Shown here one piece after another: positions 34,265-46,093 of a stretch of DNA of 64,000 nucleotides. Numbering within the stretch: the stretch's first letter is position 1; every line of letters starts with the position of its first letter. A program made the position numbers and the translations under genes. Origin of the DNA: Pseudeuparius sepicola (taxonomy: Eukaryota > Arthropoda > Insecta > Coleoptera > Anthribidae); assembly GCA_963920635.1 (NCBI GenBank), contig OY987307.1, positions 14,957,735-15,021,734 of the forward strand, read 5' to 3'. The notes beneath the pieces are model-generated. The model ran no database searches. It saw only the letters and a list, made by a program, of their open reading frames with translations, and was not told the origin of the DNA.

Positions 34265-35779
34265 CTTTTCAGTGAAATGCTATTTATTCAGAGTTATAAC
34301 AAAAATACTATTAATAAAAAATCGGATACTGACAATTTGAGCACAAATTTTATAAAAGTGAACATGCCTGTAAGTCAATAAAATATATCTAAATAATTAT
34401 CAGTCCATTTTTTGCCTGCCGTTTTTTGATTCGTACGTGTTCGACTATCTCATTCATATTTTGCATACTTACTAGCTGACCCGGAGAATAATACTTTTCA
34501 GCATAGGCTTGGTCTAAATTTTCGGTTTTATTGAGTGTTTGAAACAATGTCTTTGCTAGGTTTCAATGTTTTACAATCTAACCTTTTGACAACTATCAAT
34601 GTCAAACCGTCAAGCTGAAAGTCATACATGTAAAAGCATTGAGTGAATTTCACGTGCAAATTCCATCATTCTTAATTAAATTTTTGTGTCAGAAAAAAAC
34701 AACAAAATATTTATGGTAATATTTTTAAAATGAACAGAAAATCATGCAGTAAATTATCCACATAGGGCAGTGTTTTAAAAATGGTTCATATAACTTTGAC
34801 TGCAATAACCTGAACATGATTTTCTACGACGGAGCCTGGTTTCATCTCATTCTATTCAAAAAAGGTTCCAGAAATGTTTGTAACAAGTAACAATTTTTGT
34901 AATGAGATTTTCTCAAATGCGTTTTCTTTTTATTAAAATGTGTTTATTTTGTGTTTGTTTTTAATTATTATCACTCTAAAGTTAAAAATTCCCATATTCA
35001 CAAAAAAAAAGGAACGATTGGGGGTTTGAATATTGAGAAGCAAAGAACTTTCCCCATACATCAAATTTTGTCTACGACTTCCGATTAACTAACTAAAAAG
35101 AGATTTTAGTATACCAATTTTTTTACTTGCCTATATAAGTTGTTCCAAATCAAGTTTTCTTCATAAAATTAATTCAGCAACCACCTCTTAAAACATCTAC
35201 ATGTTGATTTGGAACACCCTATATATATATACACAGGGTGGCCCATTTGAAATGGAAGCACCCCACATAAAATTTTTATTTTACATCTGATTTTATCCGG
35301 GTTTTTTTCTGAAGATAAGTCACAAAAAACTCTACTTTGGTGTAAAATTTCAGGTCTTAATCTCAATTTTCATGGCATACTACAAAATTTTTTTTAGTAA
35401 AAAATGATGAGCATTTAGCAATTTTTTTATTTGAAATCTAACAACAGTGTTAATCGGGACACCCAAGTTGTTTTGGTTAATTTTACGTTTCGTATCTGTC
35501 AACAATAATTATCGGTGCAACAATTGTTGCTGCCGGATGGCCAAAAATTGGTGGAGGGACTAGAGCCCAATGGCGGTTCAGTTTATTTTACGAGGGCCGT
35601 TACTTCTTGTTATTCAAATTGAAAATGTCCCCAACTTTTGCAAATCGAGAATACGCTGACATTCGTTTTGTGTACGGATTTTGCGATGGAAATTCTAATG
35701 CCGCTGTGGAAGAATATTGAAGAAGATTCCAAAACCGTAGAACCCCTTTACGACAAGTGTTTGTAGTAGTAGTAGTATC
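34265..35779. other. Intron with a CAGGGTG-type MITE end
   Basis: 35235 carries ACAGGGTGGCCCATTTGAAA and 35210 GGAACACCCTATA, terminal sequences of TA-targeted MITEs, without full partners. No gene. A (GTA)n run precedes 35780. Confidence 0.45.
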
Positions 35780-36038
35780 CTTGTTTATGGAATCCCTAGT
35801 TAGCCAATGTGTGACAGAGTCATAAGGATACAAGGGCAATATTGGATACAAGCAACAGATGGTGCCAAAAATTAATGTGGCCCAGTCATTGTCTACTAAT
35901 TTTCTACTATTAAAATCTACCAAAAAACAGCTGGCCAACTTTATTTTTTGCAAAATATGTCCCCTGTATCTACTATATTTCTGTCATGTTCTTATGTCAG
36001 TGTCAAACATTGACTCACTAGAGTATCCATAAACAAGG
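35780..36038. mobile_element. 259-bp MITE, family A copy 2, with 8-bp target duplication
   Basis: Same ends as the copy at 2875-3134, opposite orientation, flanked by GTAGTATC on both sides (772-779 and 39-46 of the 35.7 and 36.0 kb blocks). The two copies share internal sequence such as CAGATGG and CAGCTGG segments. Confidence 0.9.
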
Positions 36039-36045
36039 GTAGTAT

Positions 36046-36422
36046 CTTTATTTGTTCCATAATTTACCCTTTACAGAATGTAGAAGACGTCAAATCACAA
36101 TATCAATTTAAAATAATTTACCTTAAATACAATTTTACAATAATTTACAAGTCTGACAGTATATACTCGTATACAATTTTAAAACTATTTAGTTAATACA
36201 AATTTAAAACTATTCAGTTCAAACTAATTTAAAACCATTCAGTCAAGACAATATCACAGCAACTGAGCCACCTCACAAGCCATAAACTCATCCAGAGAAT
36301 AAAGACGTTTCTGGTCAAAAAACATTTTACCAAATTTTTTAGTACCTTGTCACTATCGCTTCTTAATATTTTGGGTATTTTATTCCATATTTTAATAGAG
36401 GAGACCATAACGTTTCTCTGTA
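36046..36422 (-). pseudogene. Split LINE, C-terminal segment
   Basis: The minus strand reads VQRNVMVSSIKIWNKIP and VLKNLVKCFLTRNVFI, the C-terminal tail after the RT thumb of a Jockey-like LINE, then 3' untranslated sequence. It continues in frame from 36898-37022 once the foldback between them is removed. Confidence 0.75.
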
Positions 36423-36895
36423 CAGGGTGTTCCTGTATATTTTGACCCATCCCTAGACCCTTTATTTTTTGAGTTAGATAAAAATTACTTAAAATGAAAG
36501 TTGTAGGGTTTTTTCCGAACCGCTAGGATCTGTTACTAAAAAAAAACAAATGAGCGTCATAAATTTATGAAAAAATATAAACTTATTTTTTAGTATGAAA
36601 CACCTTGTATATTTGTGGATTTTTGAATTGCACGCATTTTTCCGATTCCAACAATATAATGTTATATGTTTGCTCTAAACATTGGCATGATATTCCAAAT
36701 TGCAGATAAATACGATCTTTATATTTAGTCAAGGTTGCCATGGAAAAACATTTCAACTTAGGCAAGAGCATCCCTGTCAATCCATTATTTTTGGGACAAT
36801 ACATCTTGGTACCCTACAACTTTCATTTAAGTAATTTTTTCTAACTCGAAAATTAAATTCTCTAGGGGTGGGTCAAAATATACGGGAACACCCTG
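36423..36895. mobile_element. 473-bp foldback MITE, TA duplication, inside the LINE
   Basis: The ends CAGGGTGTTCCTG and GGGAACACCCTG lie between TA repeats; the inverted arms are about 100 bp, including CTACAACTTTCATTT and its complement. Removing the element plus one TA restores the LINE frame (RYTHVQRNVM). Confidence 0.9.
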
Positions 36896-36897
36896 TA

Positions 36898-37022
36898 CAT
36901 GTGTATACCTTGTGAAACGGCTTCTCATATTGTCCCCACCCCTAGTGTTATATTGGCGCCCAAGAGTACAATCTTCGAATAACTCTGGATTTTTCGTAAC
37001 AAACATTACAACCTCTAGAATA
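36898..37022 (-). pseudogene. Split LINE, segment after the RT thumb
   Basis: Reads ILEVVMFVTKNPELFEDC, then RQYNTRGGDNMRSRF. In frame with both neighbouring LINE segments after removal of the flanking foldbacks. Confidence 0.8.
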
Positions 37023-37024
37023 TA

Positions 37025-38368
37025 CAGGGTGATTCAGTTTTACTCTGCGACACTTCAACAAGTGATTGAAAACCAAAAAATAACTTCTATAAACTTTATC
37101 ATTTTAAGGCCTCATAAAAAAGTAACAGGGTGTTCAAGTTGTAAGAAATATGTGGAATTTATTGAATATTTACCAAACTAGTTGATATATTTAAGTCATA
37201 TTTGGTACACATTATAACGGCTTGGGTTAGCATAAAACCTGTTAATATCAAACACCTTGAACATCCAGTGGCGTAGAAGTGCGTAATTAGTATAATTGTT
37301 TTTAGAAATAAAATGTATTCAATTTCTTATGTAAATTTTAATTGTAGACAAAAACGTTCTCTTAGCATTTTTTCATGTGTCATGGTTTCATAGCAAATTT
37401 GATTTTTTCGTATTATTTCGGGGTACTTCTGAAAAATTAACTTAAAACTTCATAAGTAACACTCAAAGCAGAAAAAATGTGTTTCTTACTTTAAATACAC
37501 TAACTTTTCCCAATAAACTTACCCATTCAAGGTTTTACTTTTCAACATACAGAGCGTAACATTAATTGTATCATCCTTAAATGTATTACTGGGATTACTA
37601 CGGTTTTCTAGGGTTTTCCGTAGTACTTGAGCGAATGCTATCCTAGTTCTATCGGGAAAAAAGTCAGCCCTAGCCGCAAATGGCAACGAAGACAAAATAA
37701 TAGTAATTGCCCCCCTCACCCGCACAAGCATGTGGTTGCTTCTGGGGTACTCCTAGTTTGGAGTATTGTTAGGGTGAGAATTATTATTATTATTATATTA
37801 TTATTATTATCTTCAAAAGTATAGCCTTTAATAGATAAGTTTATTGGAAAAAGTTACTTTATTTCAAGTAACAAACACATTATTTCCACTTTAAGTGATA
37901 CTTATGGAGCACATTTTTTAGATAATTTTTCAGAAATACCCCGAAATAATACAAAAAATCAAATTTGCCATGAAACCATAACAAATACAAAAAATTACCA
38001 AGAGGGCATTTTTGTTTAAAGTTAAAATTTACACAAGATATTGAATATATTTGATTGCTATACAAAGTGGTTCTTTTTTTTCTAAAAACAATAATACTAA
38101 TTACCTACTTCTACGCCGCTGGATGTTCAAGGTGTTTGATATTAACAGGTTTTATGCTAACCCATGCCGTTATAACGTGTCCAAATATGACTTAAATATC
38201 TCAACTAGTTTGGTAAATATTCAATAAAGACCACGTTTCTTAAAACTTTAACACCCTGTAACTTTTTAATAAGGTCTTAAAATGATATAGTTTATAAAAG
38301 AAAGTGCGGTTATTTTTTTATTTTCTATCACCTGTTGAAGTGTCGTAGAATGAAACTGAATCACCATG
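37025..38368. mobile_element. 1344-bp foldback element, TA duplication, inside the LINE
   Basis: The ends CAGGGTGATTCAG and CTGAATCACCATG are flanked by TA. Arms of about 300 bp (37025-37330 and 38085-38368) contain GGATGTTCAAGGTGTTTGAT and its complement; a middle region of about 750 bp includes a second, inner inverted pair around 37380-37460 and 37920-37990 and an ATT microsatellite. Removal plus one TA restores NVYILEV in the LINE. Confidence 0.9.
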
Positions 38369-38370
38369 TA

Positions 38371-38539
38371 TACATTTATCACAGTGAGTATCTGCTGCTC
38401 AGCGAACACATTTTGACAGCTGTGTCTATTCCTCAGGTCAAAAATTCTACGAATAAATAAATCTACGGTTTACATGCACAGTTTCCCCAGAACAGCACCC
38501 CGTATGTCAGCCTGGAGTGCACATAAGCATGATAGCTCA
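38371..38539 (-). pseudogene. Split LINE, segment between foldback and hAT
   Basis: Minus strand: SYHAYVHSRLTYGVLFWGN, then after a frame change FAEQQILTVINVY, typical of the RT thumb and connection of Jockey-like LINEs. Its upstream end is the hAT target site. Confidence 0.8.
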
Positions 38540-38559
38540 CAGAGCTGTCACAGGTACCT

Positions 38560-38820
38560 TTTAAAAGTAACTAGTTACTTTGTATCTACTTATGCTTAAA
38601 AAGAAACTAGATACTTTTGAAAGATTGTTATTTTTTCTACAAAAGTAACTAAGTTACAAGTTACTTCCCAAAAGTATCTAGTTATTGTAACTAAGTTACT
38701 TGAGAAATAATTAAAATACTTTTCAGGTAACTAGTTACTTAAGTAAATTAGTTACTTTCAAAGTAACTAGTTACTTAAGTAACTTAGTTACTTTGAAAGT
38801 AACTAGTTATGTATTAAGTT
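38560..38820. repeat. Subterminal GTAACTAGTTAC array of the hAT element
   Basis: At least eight variants of AAGTAACTAGTTACTT, many palindromic, some overlapping head to tail. Matching arrays lie at about 42910-42950 and 43985-44130. Likely transposase-binding sites. Confidence 0.85.
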
Positions 38821-38996
38821 ATTTTAATTTTATACATCATACCTCAGAGTACCAGAGATTTTGCACATCCTATCTGTATGTCTGACTTCTGAAATGTTTA
38901 ATATTGTCTACATTTTCTTATTATTTTTATGCTTTATAAAAAAACGACTAAAGCAACAAAGGTAAAATATATTTTTTCTAAGTAGGGGTACCTATA

Positions 38997-39686
38997 CAGG
39001 GTGATTCAAAACTATGCGGCACCCTTTCAGGGGCGTAATTTTACTCGTTAAAATAAGACGAAAAGTTCATATCAACATGGGTGCAAAAACGCTTCGTTAC
39101 GTAGATTCAGGGTGATTAAGCTTTCAAAAAATATCGATTTTTGTTTATACCTTCCAAACCAATAAGAATATTTAAAACAAACTTGGTACACAATAATACC
39201 CTCATGGGTAACATAACACAGGATAATATCAGGTCTCCAAAGTAACCAGTGGCGGAGATATAGGTAATCAGTACCATTAATTAAACAATAAAATAGTACG
39301 GCCTTGTAAAATACAAAAATGTATTATCTTTTTAAATAAACAATACAATATGGAACAAAAAATGCCTCTTTTTTCCCATCTCTCTCCCTTTCGCGGAAAA
39401 TTTGAGTTTTTCCTATTTCTCATGTTTTTTGGACTCTTTACTTTGAAGTAACTATTATTTTAAGTAAACGAAATGATTTTCAAATGGAATTGCAGTAGGA
39501 GTAGGTAATTTTTGATTATTATTGGTTTGGAAGGTATAAACAAAAATCAATATATTTTTTTGAAAGCTTAATCACCCTGTATCTTCATAACGAAGTGTTT
39601 TTGGACCCATGATATGAACTTTTCGTCTTATTTTAACGAGTAAATTACGCCCCTGAAAGGGTGCCGAATAGTTTTGAATCACCCTG
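38997..39686. mobile_element. 690-bp foldback MITE nested in the hAT element
   Basis: The ends CAGGGTGATTCAAAAC and GTTTTGAATCACCCTG lie between TA repeats; arms of about 160 bp include ACGAAAAGTTCATATCA and complement, plus an inner CAGGGTGATTAAGC / GCTTAATCACCCTG pair. Younger than the hAT. Confidence 0.9.
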
Positions 39687-42019
39687 TATAACTATAAAAA
39701 TATAATCACAGGATTTACAATCTAAATCACAAAACCAGGTACAAAAAATTCTGTAAACATAGGGAGTTCAAAAAAATAAAAATGCATTTTAACTTTAAGG
39801 GGGGCCTCGCCATTGTATGTTTGGTTGCCTGTATCAATGTATTTTTATTTCCAACTAGCTGGAAAAAGTAGCGGATTTCAAAGGATTACAAAAAACACGG
39901 GTATTTTTAAAATATCCATAGATACTAATGACACTAGTTTAAAAGTTATGGGCGAGATTTTTTTTTGAATTTCAAACTTTATGCCGGCATAAATTCATCT
40001 ATTTTGTCTCTTGAGCCGGAATTTTACCTTTGTTAAGATTGGCATAGGTTTCGGAATATGCTCGGAACGAAAACACGGTAATAAACATTGTAATTATCCA
40101 GTCTTGTTGTAAATAAAAAACATAGGCAAAATACCCCTTAAATTATGCAGCGGGAATGCAAAAGTGTGGCTATTATTTATCAGATGGCGCGAAAAACAGA
40201 CGATCGATGAACGGTTGACGCTGTTGTTACAGGTCCAGTTTAATAATTACATATATTATGTTCATATGATCAATAATTTCGTTTTGGCGATATAATATTC
40301 AATCAACTAAGCTGTCTGATTACTTTTTTATGTTTTTATATTACTTCCATATTATTATATACTATGAATTGTCAATTTTTAATATTAAAATAATATAAAA
40401 CTTCAAAAGGTATATTCGGGAGACCCTCGTAGCTCAAAGACTCCGATCTGTGATTTTAACCCCTCTCTTTTTAGCAATGGTTCATTGATTTTTAGCTTGA
40501 AAGGTACACGGCGGCACTAAAAACTGCTTTAGTTGATTTTGCATTATTTATACATACGTGTGGGTTGGGTACCGTTATGTTCTTATACTTATGTCGCCGT
40601 TATGTATTTTTCGTGAGGAAAACACAATCGTTAGCATATAAACTGACATTAGGGAAGGATTCATGTCTATGTCTCTATACCTATGTATAGGTATGTCGAA
40701 AATTATCTATACTGGGTGTTCCATTTTAATAAATGTAGCTATTATAAATATCTCAAAAACGAAAATCACATAAAAGTTGAAGCATATTATGAGGTGCAAT
40801 GTAAGACACACGTTTTCACTTGTAGGCAGACGACGTTTTCAAGGTCACTTGAATGTCTACTGTGTTTTTACTGTTAAAGGCATATCTTTAGTTAAAGGTA
40901 TAGTATTGCGCTGGTATTGCTGGCTTAAAAGTTCTACAAAAATTATGTTTAGTTTTTTCAATGAAATGAAACATGGTCTTCGTTGTGTTTCTTCGTTTGC
41001 ATTAACACTACATTCAAACACACATTTTAAGTAATGCTATAATTAAGATAAATACATATCTCGAAAATAAAAAATGAAAAAAGAAAACGATATATTGATG
41101 CGAAAGAACATCGTCTGTACCTATATGTTAAACATCTACAGTGTGACCTCCGTTAAGGAGTTACCACCCTGGTAAAATATCTTTATTTGTTTACCGATTT
41201 TGATAAACTTTTTTTTGTTAGGTTCAAAAAGCACATTAAACAATGTGTGTAACTTTACTTTTGGGCTGTATTCACGGCCACCTGTCAACACATGGGCTCA
41301 ATTTCAAAAAGTACTATTATTTGTTTAATAATATTTTGATTAGGTTCAGGGTGTCCGCCTGAAGGTGATAGGAACATTCACTTTAACCATTCCGTATTTT
41401 TTGAGACAAATTAATGATTTAAAAACCAGTTTGTTGCAGATTTTTCCAAACAATGTAATGTCGTTTGGAAAAAAACAATCGAACGTCAAACAAAAGTTAT
41501 AACCAAAAAACCTTTTTGGAAAAAATGAAGATGGTGCAAAATGTATCTTTTTATTAATTTAAACATATTTTTTTTATTAACGGATAATAATAGAACACAT
41601 ATGCGGTTAACTTTGGGGTTACCTTTCGATTAAAAACGAGGAAAAATAACCGACTCAAACGTGGTCACGTGACTTTCGCTATCTGTCAAAAATTATATTT
41701 AAAAATAAAATCCCTAAAAATTGGCTTATTTGTTACAATTTCAAAACGTTTAACTTGAAAAAGTCGTTTCTATTTTAATGTTACATAAGCGCCTATTTCC
41801 TATTTATAAAATGTCTTAAAATTTTAAAAAGTCATTACTTCGTAAAAACTATTTTATATCACTAGCTATACAACATAATATATGAGTATCATTCTATAAT
41901 TTTATTAACTTTTTATTATTACTAAAAAATATCGATAAGAATATGTCTTTTTCAAAAGAAAATTATATTAACGCTTTAAAATTCTGTTTGACACAAAGTT
42001 GATGTACCGGCAAGCATTT

Positions 42020-42070
42020 AGGTAGTACCATAGAAGAATCTACTACGTAAATTCTTCTATGGTAGTACCT
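42020..42070. repeat. Short perfect hairpin inside the hAT element
   Basis: AGGTAGTACCATAGAAGAAT is mirrored by ATTCTTCTATGGTAGTACCT around a 10-nt loop. Function unknown. Confidence 0.85.
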
Positions 42071-44168
42071 ATACATTTATTTACATTTTCCATTACTCTA
42101 AATGTATGCCAAAATAATACATATATTAAGATATCAGCAAATAGTAGGGTATTTCACGTCAACTTTGGATCAAATACAACAGAATTTTAATTTCTTTCGG
42201 TTTATCAATATTAAGTACTTAATGAAAAGTTAATAGAATGATAAAAGATAAAACTATAGTGACATAAATTCTAAATGTCAGTTAGGGTAAGTATTGTGAT
42301 CATTCATGCGGTTTTGAGGGAGAATTATTATGTCATGACAGTAGATTTGACAGCCGGTAGGTAGTCCTCTTACTTAATATTTTACTCAACAATATTCTTA
42401 ATAACTATGAAAAAATATAGAAAAATAAAGGAGCGTAAATATTCATATTATTATTTTGTGTTTAACAATTCACAGTTTGAATCCCAAAATACGCCAGGAT
42501 GGGAGCGATGTGCTGTTATTTGTATAAAAAAGGGGGTCGGTCCGCCTGCCTCCCCCTAGACCCCTGGTTCCGACCAACGACCTTGCCGGGCAACAAAACA
42601 ACTTATAAGGAACGGAAACTTATTTTAGCAAGGCGAAACATTACTTTTTATTCTCGCTCTGTACCAATGGCCGCTCTCCAACTCCAGCGCCATCTTACAG
42701 ACACTTGCGCAATTTTTGCACTCCAGTACCCAATTTCTGTTTTAGCAACATTTATCCTAGTTAGGAACACAGTCAAATGAAGGTCGTCGCGAGGTGATGA
42801 CGTTTTATTTCCGTCCTTAAAGTTTAAAGCAGTATAGATCTCAAATGGTTTTGTTTGCTTTTAGCAATACAAGTGTTTCAAAGTTTACATGGAAAATATC
42901 TTTCTACTTGAAAAAGTAACTAGTTACTTTCAAAAGTAACTAGGTCCACGCGCGGCCTCATAAATCGTTCCACTAGGCATGAGAAATAAGCAAGAAATCA
43001 AGAATTTCGGGTAAGTTCGGCAACGTTGCGCCAATTCCACGGCTTCACAAATCAACAACTTCCCCTACATTCCCTCGTACCGACCCACTTCTCCCCGTAG
43101 AAAATAAAAATTGCGATACGTCAGTCAACGAAAATAGGTTAATAAATCGCTGCATTATCATTATAATAAAGTGGATTTAAAGTTTTACACAGTTTCTTGG
43201 TGTTTTGAGATTCACGTAATGTGCAATTACGCGGATTTCATTGATTTTCAAAGTGGCATTAGTTAAATAAGGTATAATATCTAAGTATAATTGTGTTATT
43301 ATAGAAGAATCTCGTAGTGGTTTTTTACATTGGTTTATTACACTTTTTTATCTTAACCACGAACCAAATCTTTGGTTTATTTCAATTTTTGAAGCTTCCC
43401 TGGAGTCCTCGGGTGAGGTTCTGATGCTTCCCGGGCCCCCGAAAAATCGAGAAATGAGAAAAAAACAAGCAATTTCCAATAGTGGTTTCAGACGATTTTC
43501 CGTCGGTTTCGTTGATTCTACAGCCGTCCCGTTTCTCGAAAGTGGTTAATCGGGAATCGGGAATTTCTCTTAGATATCGGATTTTCGAGGTTCTTTTTGG
43601 TACCGGAGGAAAGTACGACAACCAATTAAGAGATTCACCACCTTCTTCGACTTTTAGAACGGCTCTATTCGAGGTTGTCGAAAGACTTTTGCGAAAAAAG
43701 CCACCAATGTCCGTGGGCAGGGTTATAAGGTTTTCCACTATTATTCAGGCAATCTAAGGCCAACCTAACAGCGCCGAATTTACTGTTTCTTGCACTGTAA
43801 GTGGCAATGTCACGTAAGGTAATGTCGCGTAATAAGATGTTAGATTTGCCGTCATTTACGCTTTTAAGGTTATCGCTGGCTTTCAAACCGCGAGAGAGGG
43901 GAGGGGTAATTGCAACGTTGTCAGTTGGAACGCCTTTGCGTCCGCACGTATTGGAACGATTTCAAGGGCCGCGCGTGTACATTAAAAAGTAACTAGATAC
44001 TTATATAGTAACTAGTTACTTTAAAAAGTAAATAGTTACCGAAAAAATGTACAAGTTACAAGTTACTTTTTGAAAGTATCTAGGTTATAGTTACTTTTGC
44101 GTCTTCAAAAAAAGTAACTAGTTACTAAATAACTTTTTTACAAAGTTATTGACAGCTCTGATAGCTCA

Positions 44169-44472
44169 TCAAAGCTATATTGGACCCCAGGTTTCTAGAT
44201 AAGACACCCAGTGCATAACTATATCTGGATATATTCTCAGCTAACGATGATATATGTGCACCCCAGTCCAGACATCCATCCATATGCACACCCAAAAAAG
44301 ACACCTGCGATGCCGATACCAATACGCCTACTTTATAATTGACAGTTAGTGGCCGAGAGTCGGTTCTACCAAATTTCAGGACCTGTGTTTTTGCTACGTT
44401 TACACTAAGATTATTTTATAAGAACCATTCTTCAAGATTACTTAGCGATTGAGTAATGTTTTCCTCTAATAT
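44169..44472 (-). pseudogene. Split LINE, RT thumb segment
   Basis: Minus strand: GILEENITQSLSNLEEWF, an in-frame stop, NNLSVNVAKTQVLKFGR, FLGVHMDGCLDWGAHIS and NISRYSYALGVL. These are the segments after the YADD motif in Jockey-like RTs. It joins 44891-44940 in frame after removal of the solo LTR. Confidence 0.85.
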
Positions 44473-44886
44473 TGTCACGAATGAAAAGTAAGCAATTAAA
44501 TTATAACGAAATAATTCAATGAACTCGGTTGAGTTCAGGCACCGCCGGTATTATCGAAACTTAACATAAAAATCGCTGACTGCTGATTCCGCGACAAAAT
44601 CAAAGTTTACCTAAAACCATCGATCGGTTCAAGGCGGCAGTCAGTCCGTACGAGTGCTAAAGAAAAGATCGACCAACCGGCGGGGCCAACCAGCAACCAG
44701 GTATTCCAGCTGCGATGACGCCTGCCCCTGCTGTCTCTTCACAAAAGTAAGTGTCTTTCTCTCATTGTGTCAATTGTCAATTGTGTCAAGCTTTCTTAAC
44801 CCTAAATAATAAATTAACCTATGTGAAATTAAGGCCAATTGTTATTATTTGCTACGCTCCCAGTCACGGCTATCCAGGTCGTGACA
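44473..44886. mobile_element. Solo LTR (414 bp) with 4-bp duplication ATAT
   Basis: Starts TGTCACGAATG and ends AGGTCGTGACA (TG...CA ends with short inverted repeat TGTCACGA/TCGTGACA). ATAT flanks both sides. No internal retroviral-type genes, so it is a solo LTR left by recombination, probably Ty3/gypsy-like by duplication length. Its orientation is not established. Confidence 0.8.
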
Positions 44887-44890
44887 ATAT

Positions 44891-44940
44891 TCCATTGTTT
44901 ACCCTGTTGAATATTATTGAGGTATCATCTGCATACAGAA
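44891..44940 (-). pseudogene. Split LINE, catalytic YADD segment
   Basis: Minus strand: YADDTSIIFNRVNNGI, the RT active-site motif, caught between the hAT MITE and the solo LTR. Confidence 0.85.
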
Positions 44941-45908
44941 TAGAGTGGAGCGATAATCGCAAAATTTTAAAAATTTTGAAAAATCGATTTGGTATAACTA
45001 CCAAAAGTTGCCTTTGGTAACGTTGTTAAAAAAGTCTTATTACAGCTTTTTGATCAAATCACATCTTCTGCCCTCTACCGGCCATTGAAAAAAGAATATA
45101 TAGGTATAGGGTAGACTGGGTAGAGGGATGAAAATAAAATTATTTCAAAGATATTTCAATTGGGTATTATCCATGATACAACAAAAGAGAGATATGATAT
45201 TGCGCAGGTTGGACACCATATTGGCGCGTCACGCGGTTATAAACAATGGTACAAGTTGTATCATCTGGTTATAAACAACCGAAACGTCAGAAACGTCTGA
45301 GTGTCATTGTAGTGTGTTCTCTGCATTTTCAGCCAATTTGCGGAAGTTTGCGTTGTAAAATTACTGTTAATTACTCTTTGGTCCATTTGTCCCTTTGTAA
45401 ACTCAATCAGTGGACATACTGTAATACTTTGCATGTCATAAGTGGGTGGGAACTTACTGCGTGACGTAATTGCGCAGAAGGGAACGAAATTGAGGCGGCT
45501 AAATATCATATCTCTCTTTTGTTGTATCATGGGTATTATCCGTATAATGACAAAAGGTACTTATTAACAAACATTCCAACTAAAAATCATAAGTTTGTAT
45601 TTTTCATTATTTTTTATTTTTTCAAAGCCCGGTAGAGGGCAGAAGATGAAAAAATTTTGAAAAACCGAAAATTGACATTAGTTTTGTAATACCAATTGAC
45701 AACTTTTGCGCACTATTCCACAACAATTTTCGAAATTTCGATTACAATTGTATTTTTTATTTTTTTTTATTTTTCAAAGCCCGGTAGAGGGCAGAAGATG
45801 AAAAATTTTTGAAAAACCGAAAATAGACATTCGTTTTATAATACCAATTGGCAACTTTTTTGCACTATTCCAAAACGATTTTCGAAACTTTTTTTTCGCT
45901 CCACCCTA
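44941..45908. mobile_element. 968-bp hAT MITE with 8-bp duplication ATACAGAA
   Basis: The ends TAGAGTGGAGCGA and TCGCTCCACCCTA are flanked by ATACAGAA (44933-44940, 45909-45916). Internal repeats AAGCCCGGTAGAGGGCAGAA occur twice (about 45625, 45777) and the complement near 45068. Removal joins LPLL to YADD in the LINE. It carries a further insertion at 45172-45531. Confidence 0.9.
45172..45531. mobile_element. 360-bp nested MITE with about 9-bp target duplication
   Basis: The ends CATGATACAACAAAAGAGAG and the complement are flanked by GGTATTATC (45163-45171, 45532-45540; the match can be extended to 11). A 9-11-bp duplication is the size made by Mutator-like elements. No transposase. Confidence 0.8.
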
Positions 45909-45916
45909 ATACAGAA

Positions 45917-46093
45917 GCGGAAGCATGCCCGGAAGTTCGTTAAGATAAAGTAAATAAAATAAGGGCCCCAGAATTGATCCCTGTGGTAGCCCTATAATTG
46001 TTGTTAAGAATCCCGACTTAATAAGATTTCCCTCTCAGTCATACTCCACGGTCCTCTGTCTGCAGTTATGCAAATATGATTTTATTAGTTGTA
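45917..46093 (-). pseudogene. Split LINE, RT palm segment
   Basis: Minus strand: SYLHNCRQRTVEYD, a stop, then GLPQGSILGPLFYLLYLNEL, RT motif B and the lead to YADD. The upstream part of the LINE is missing beyond 46093, where a transposon begins. Confidence 0.85.

Larger units (their letters stand above)
38540..44160. mobile_element. 5.6-kb hAT-type element with exact 8-bp target duplication, no transposase
   Basis: The 12-bp ends are CAGAGCTGTCAC and (inverted) CAGAGCTGTCAA, flanked by ATAGCTCA on both sides (38532-38539, 44161-44168). Both subterminal regions are filled with copies of GTAACTAGTTAC, a typical hAT binding-site layout. The interior has no BED finger or hAT transposase. It holds a nested foldback (38997-39686), an internal GTAACTAGTTAC cluster at 42910-42950, and a relatively GC-rich stretch from about 42500 to 44000 with open frames of unknown meaning (for example minus strand 43738-43382). 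Precise removal restores LINE frame ALMSYHAYVH. A non-autonomous element with unusually long cargo, or one carrying captured DNA. Confidence 0.9.

Noticed and set aside
43382..43757. Long open frames on both strands in the hAT element
   Set aside because: They overlap on opposite strands in a GC-richer patch, show no domain and no splice context; kept only as a note on the cargo.
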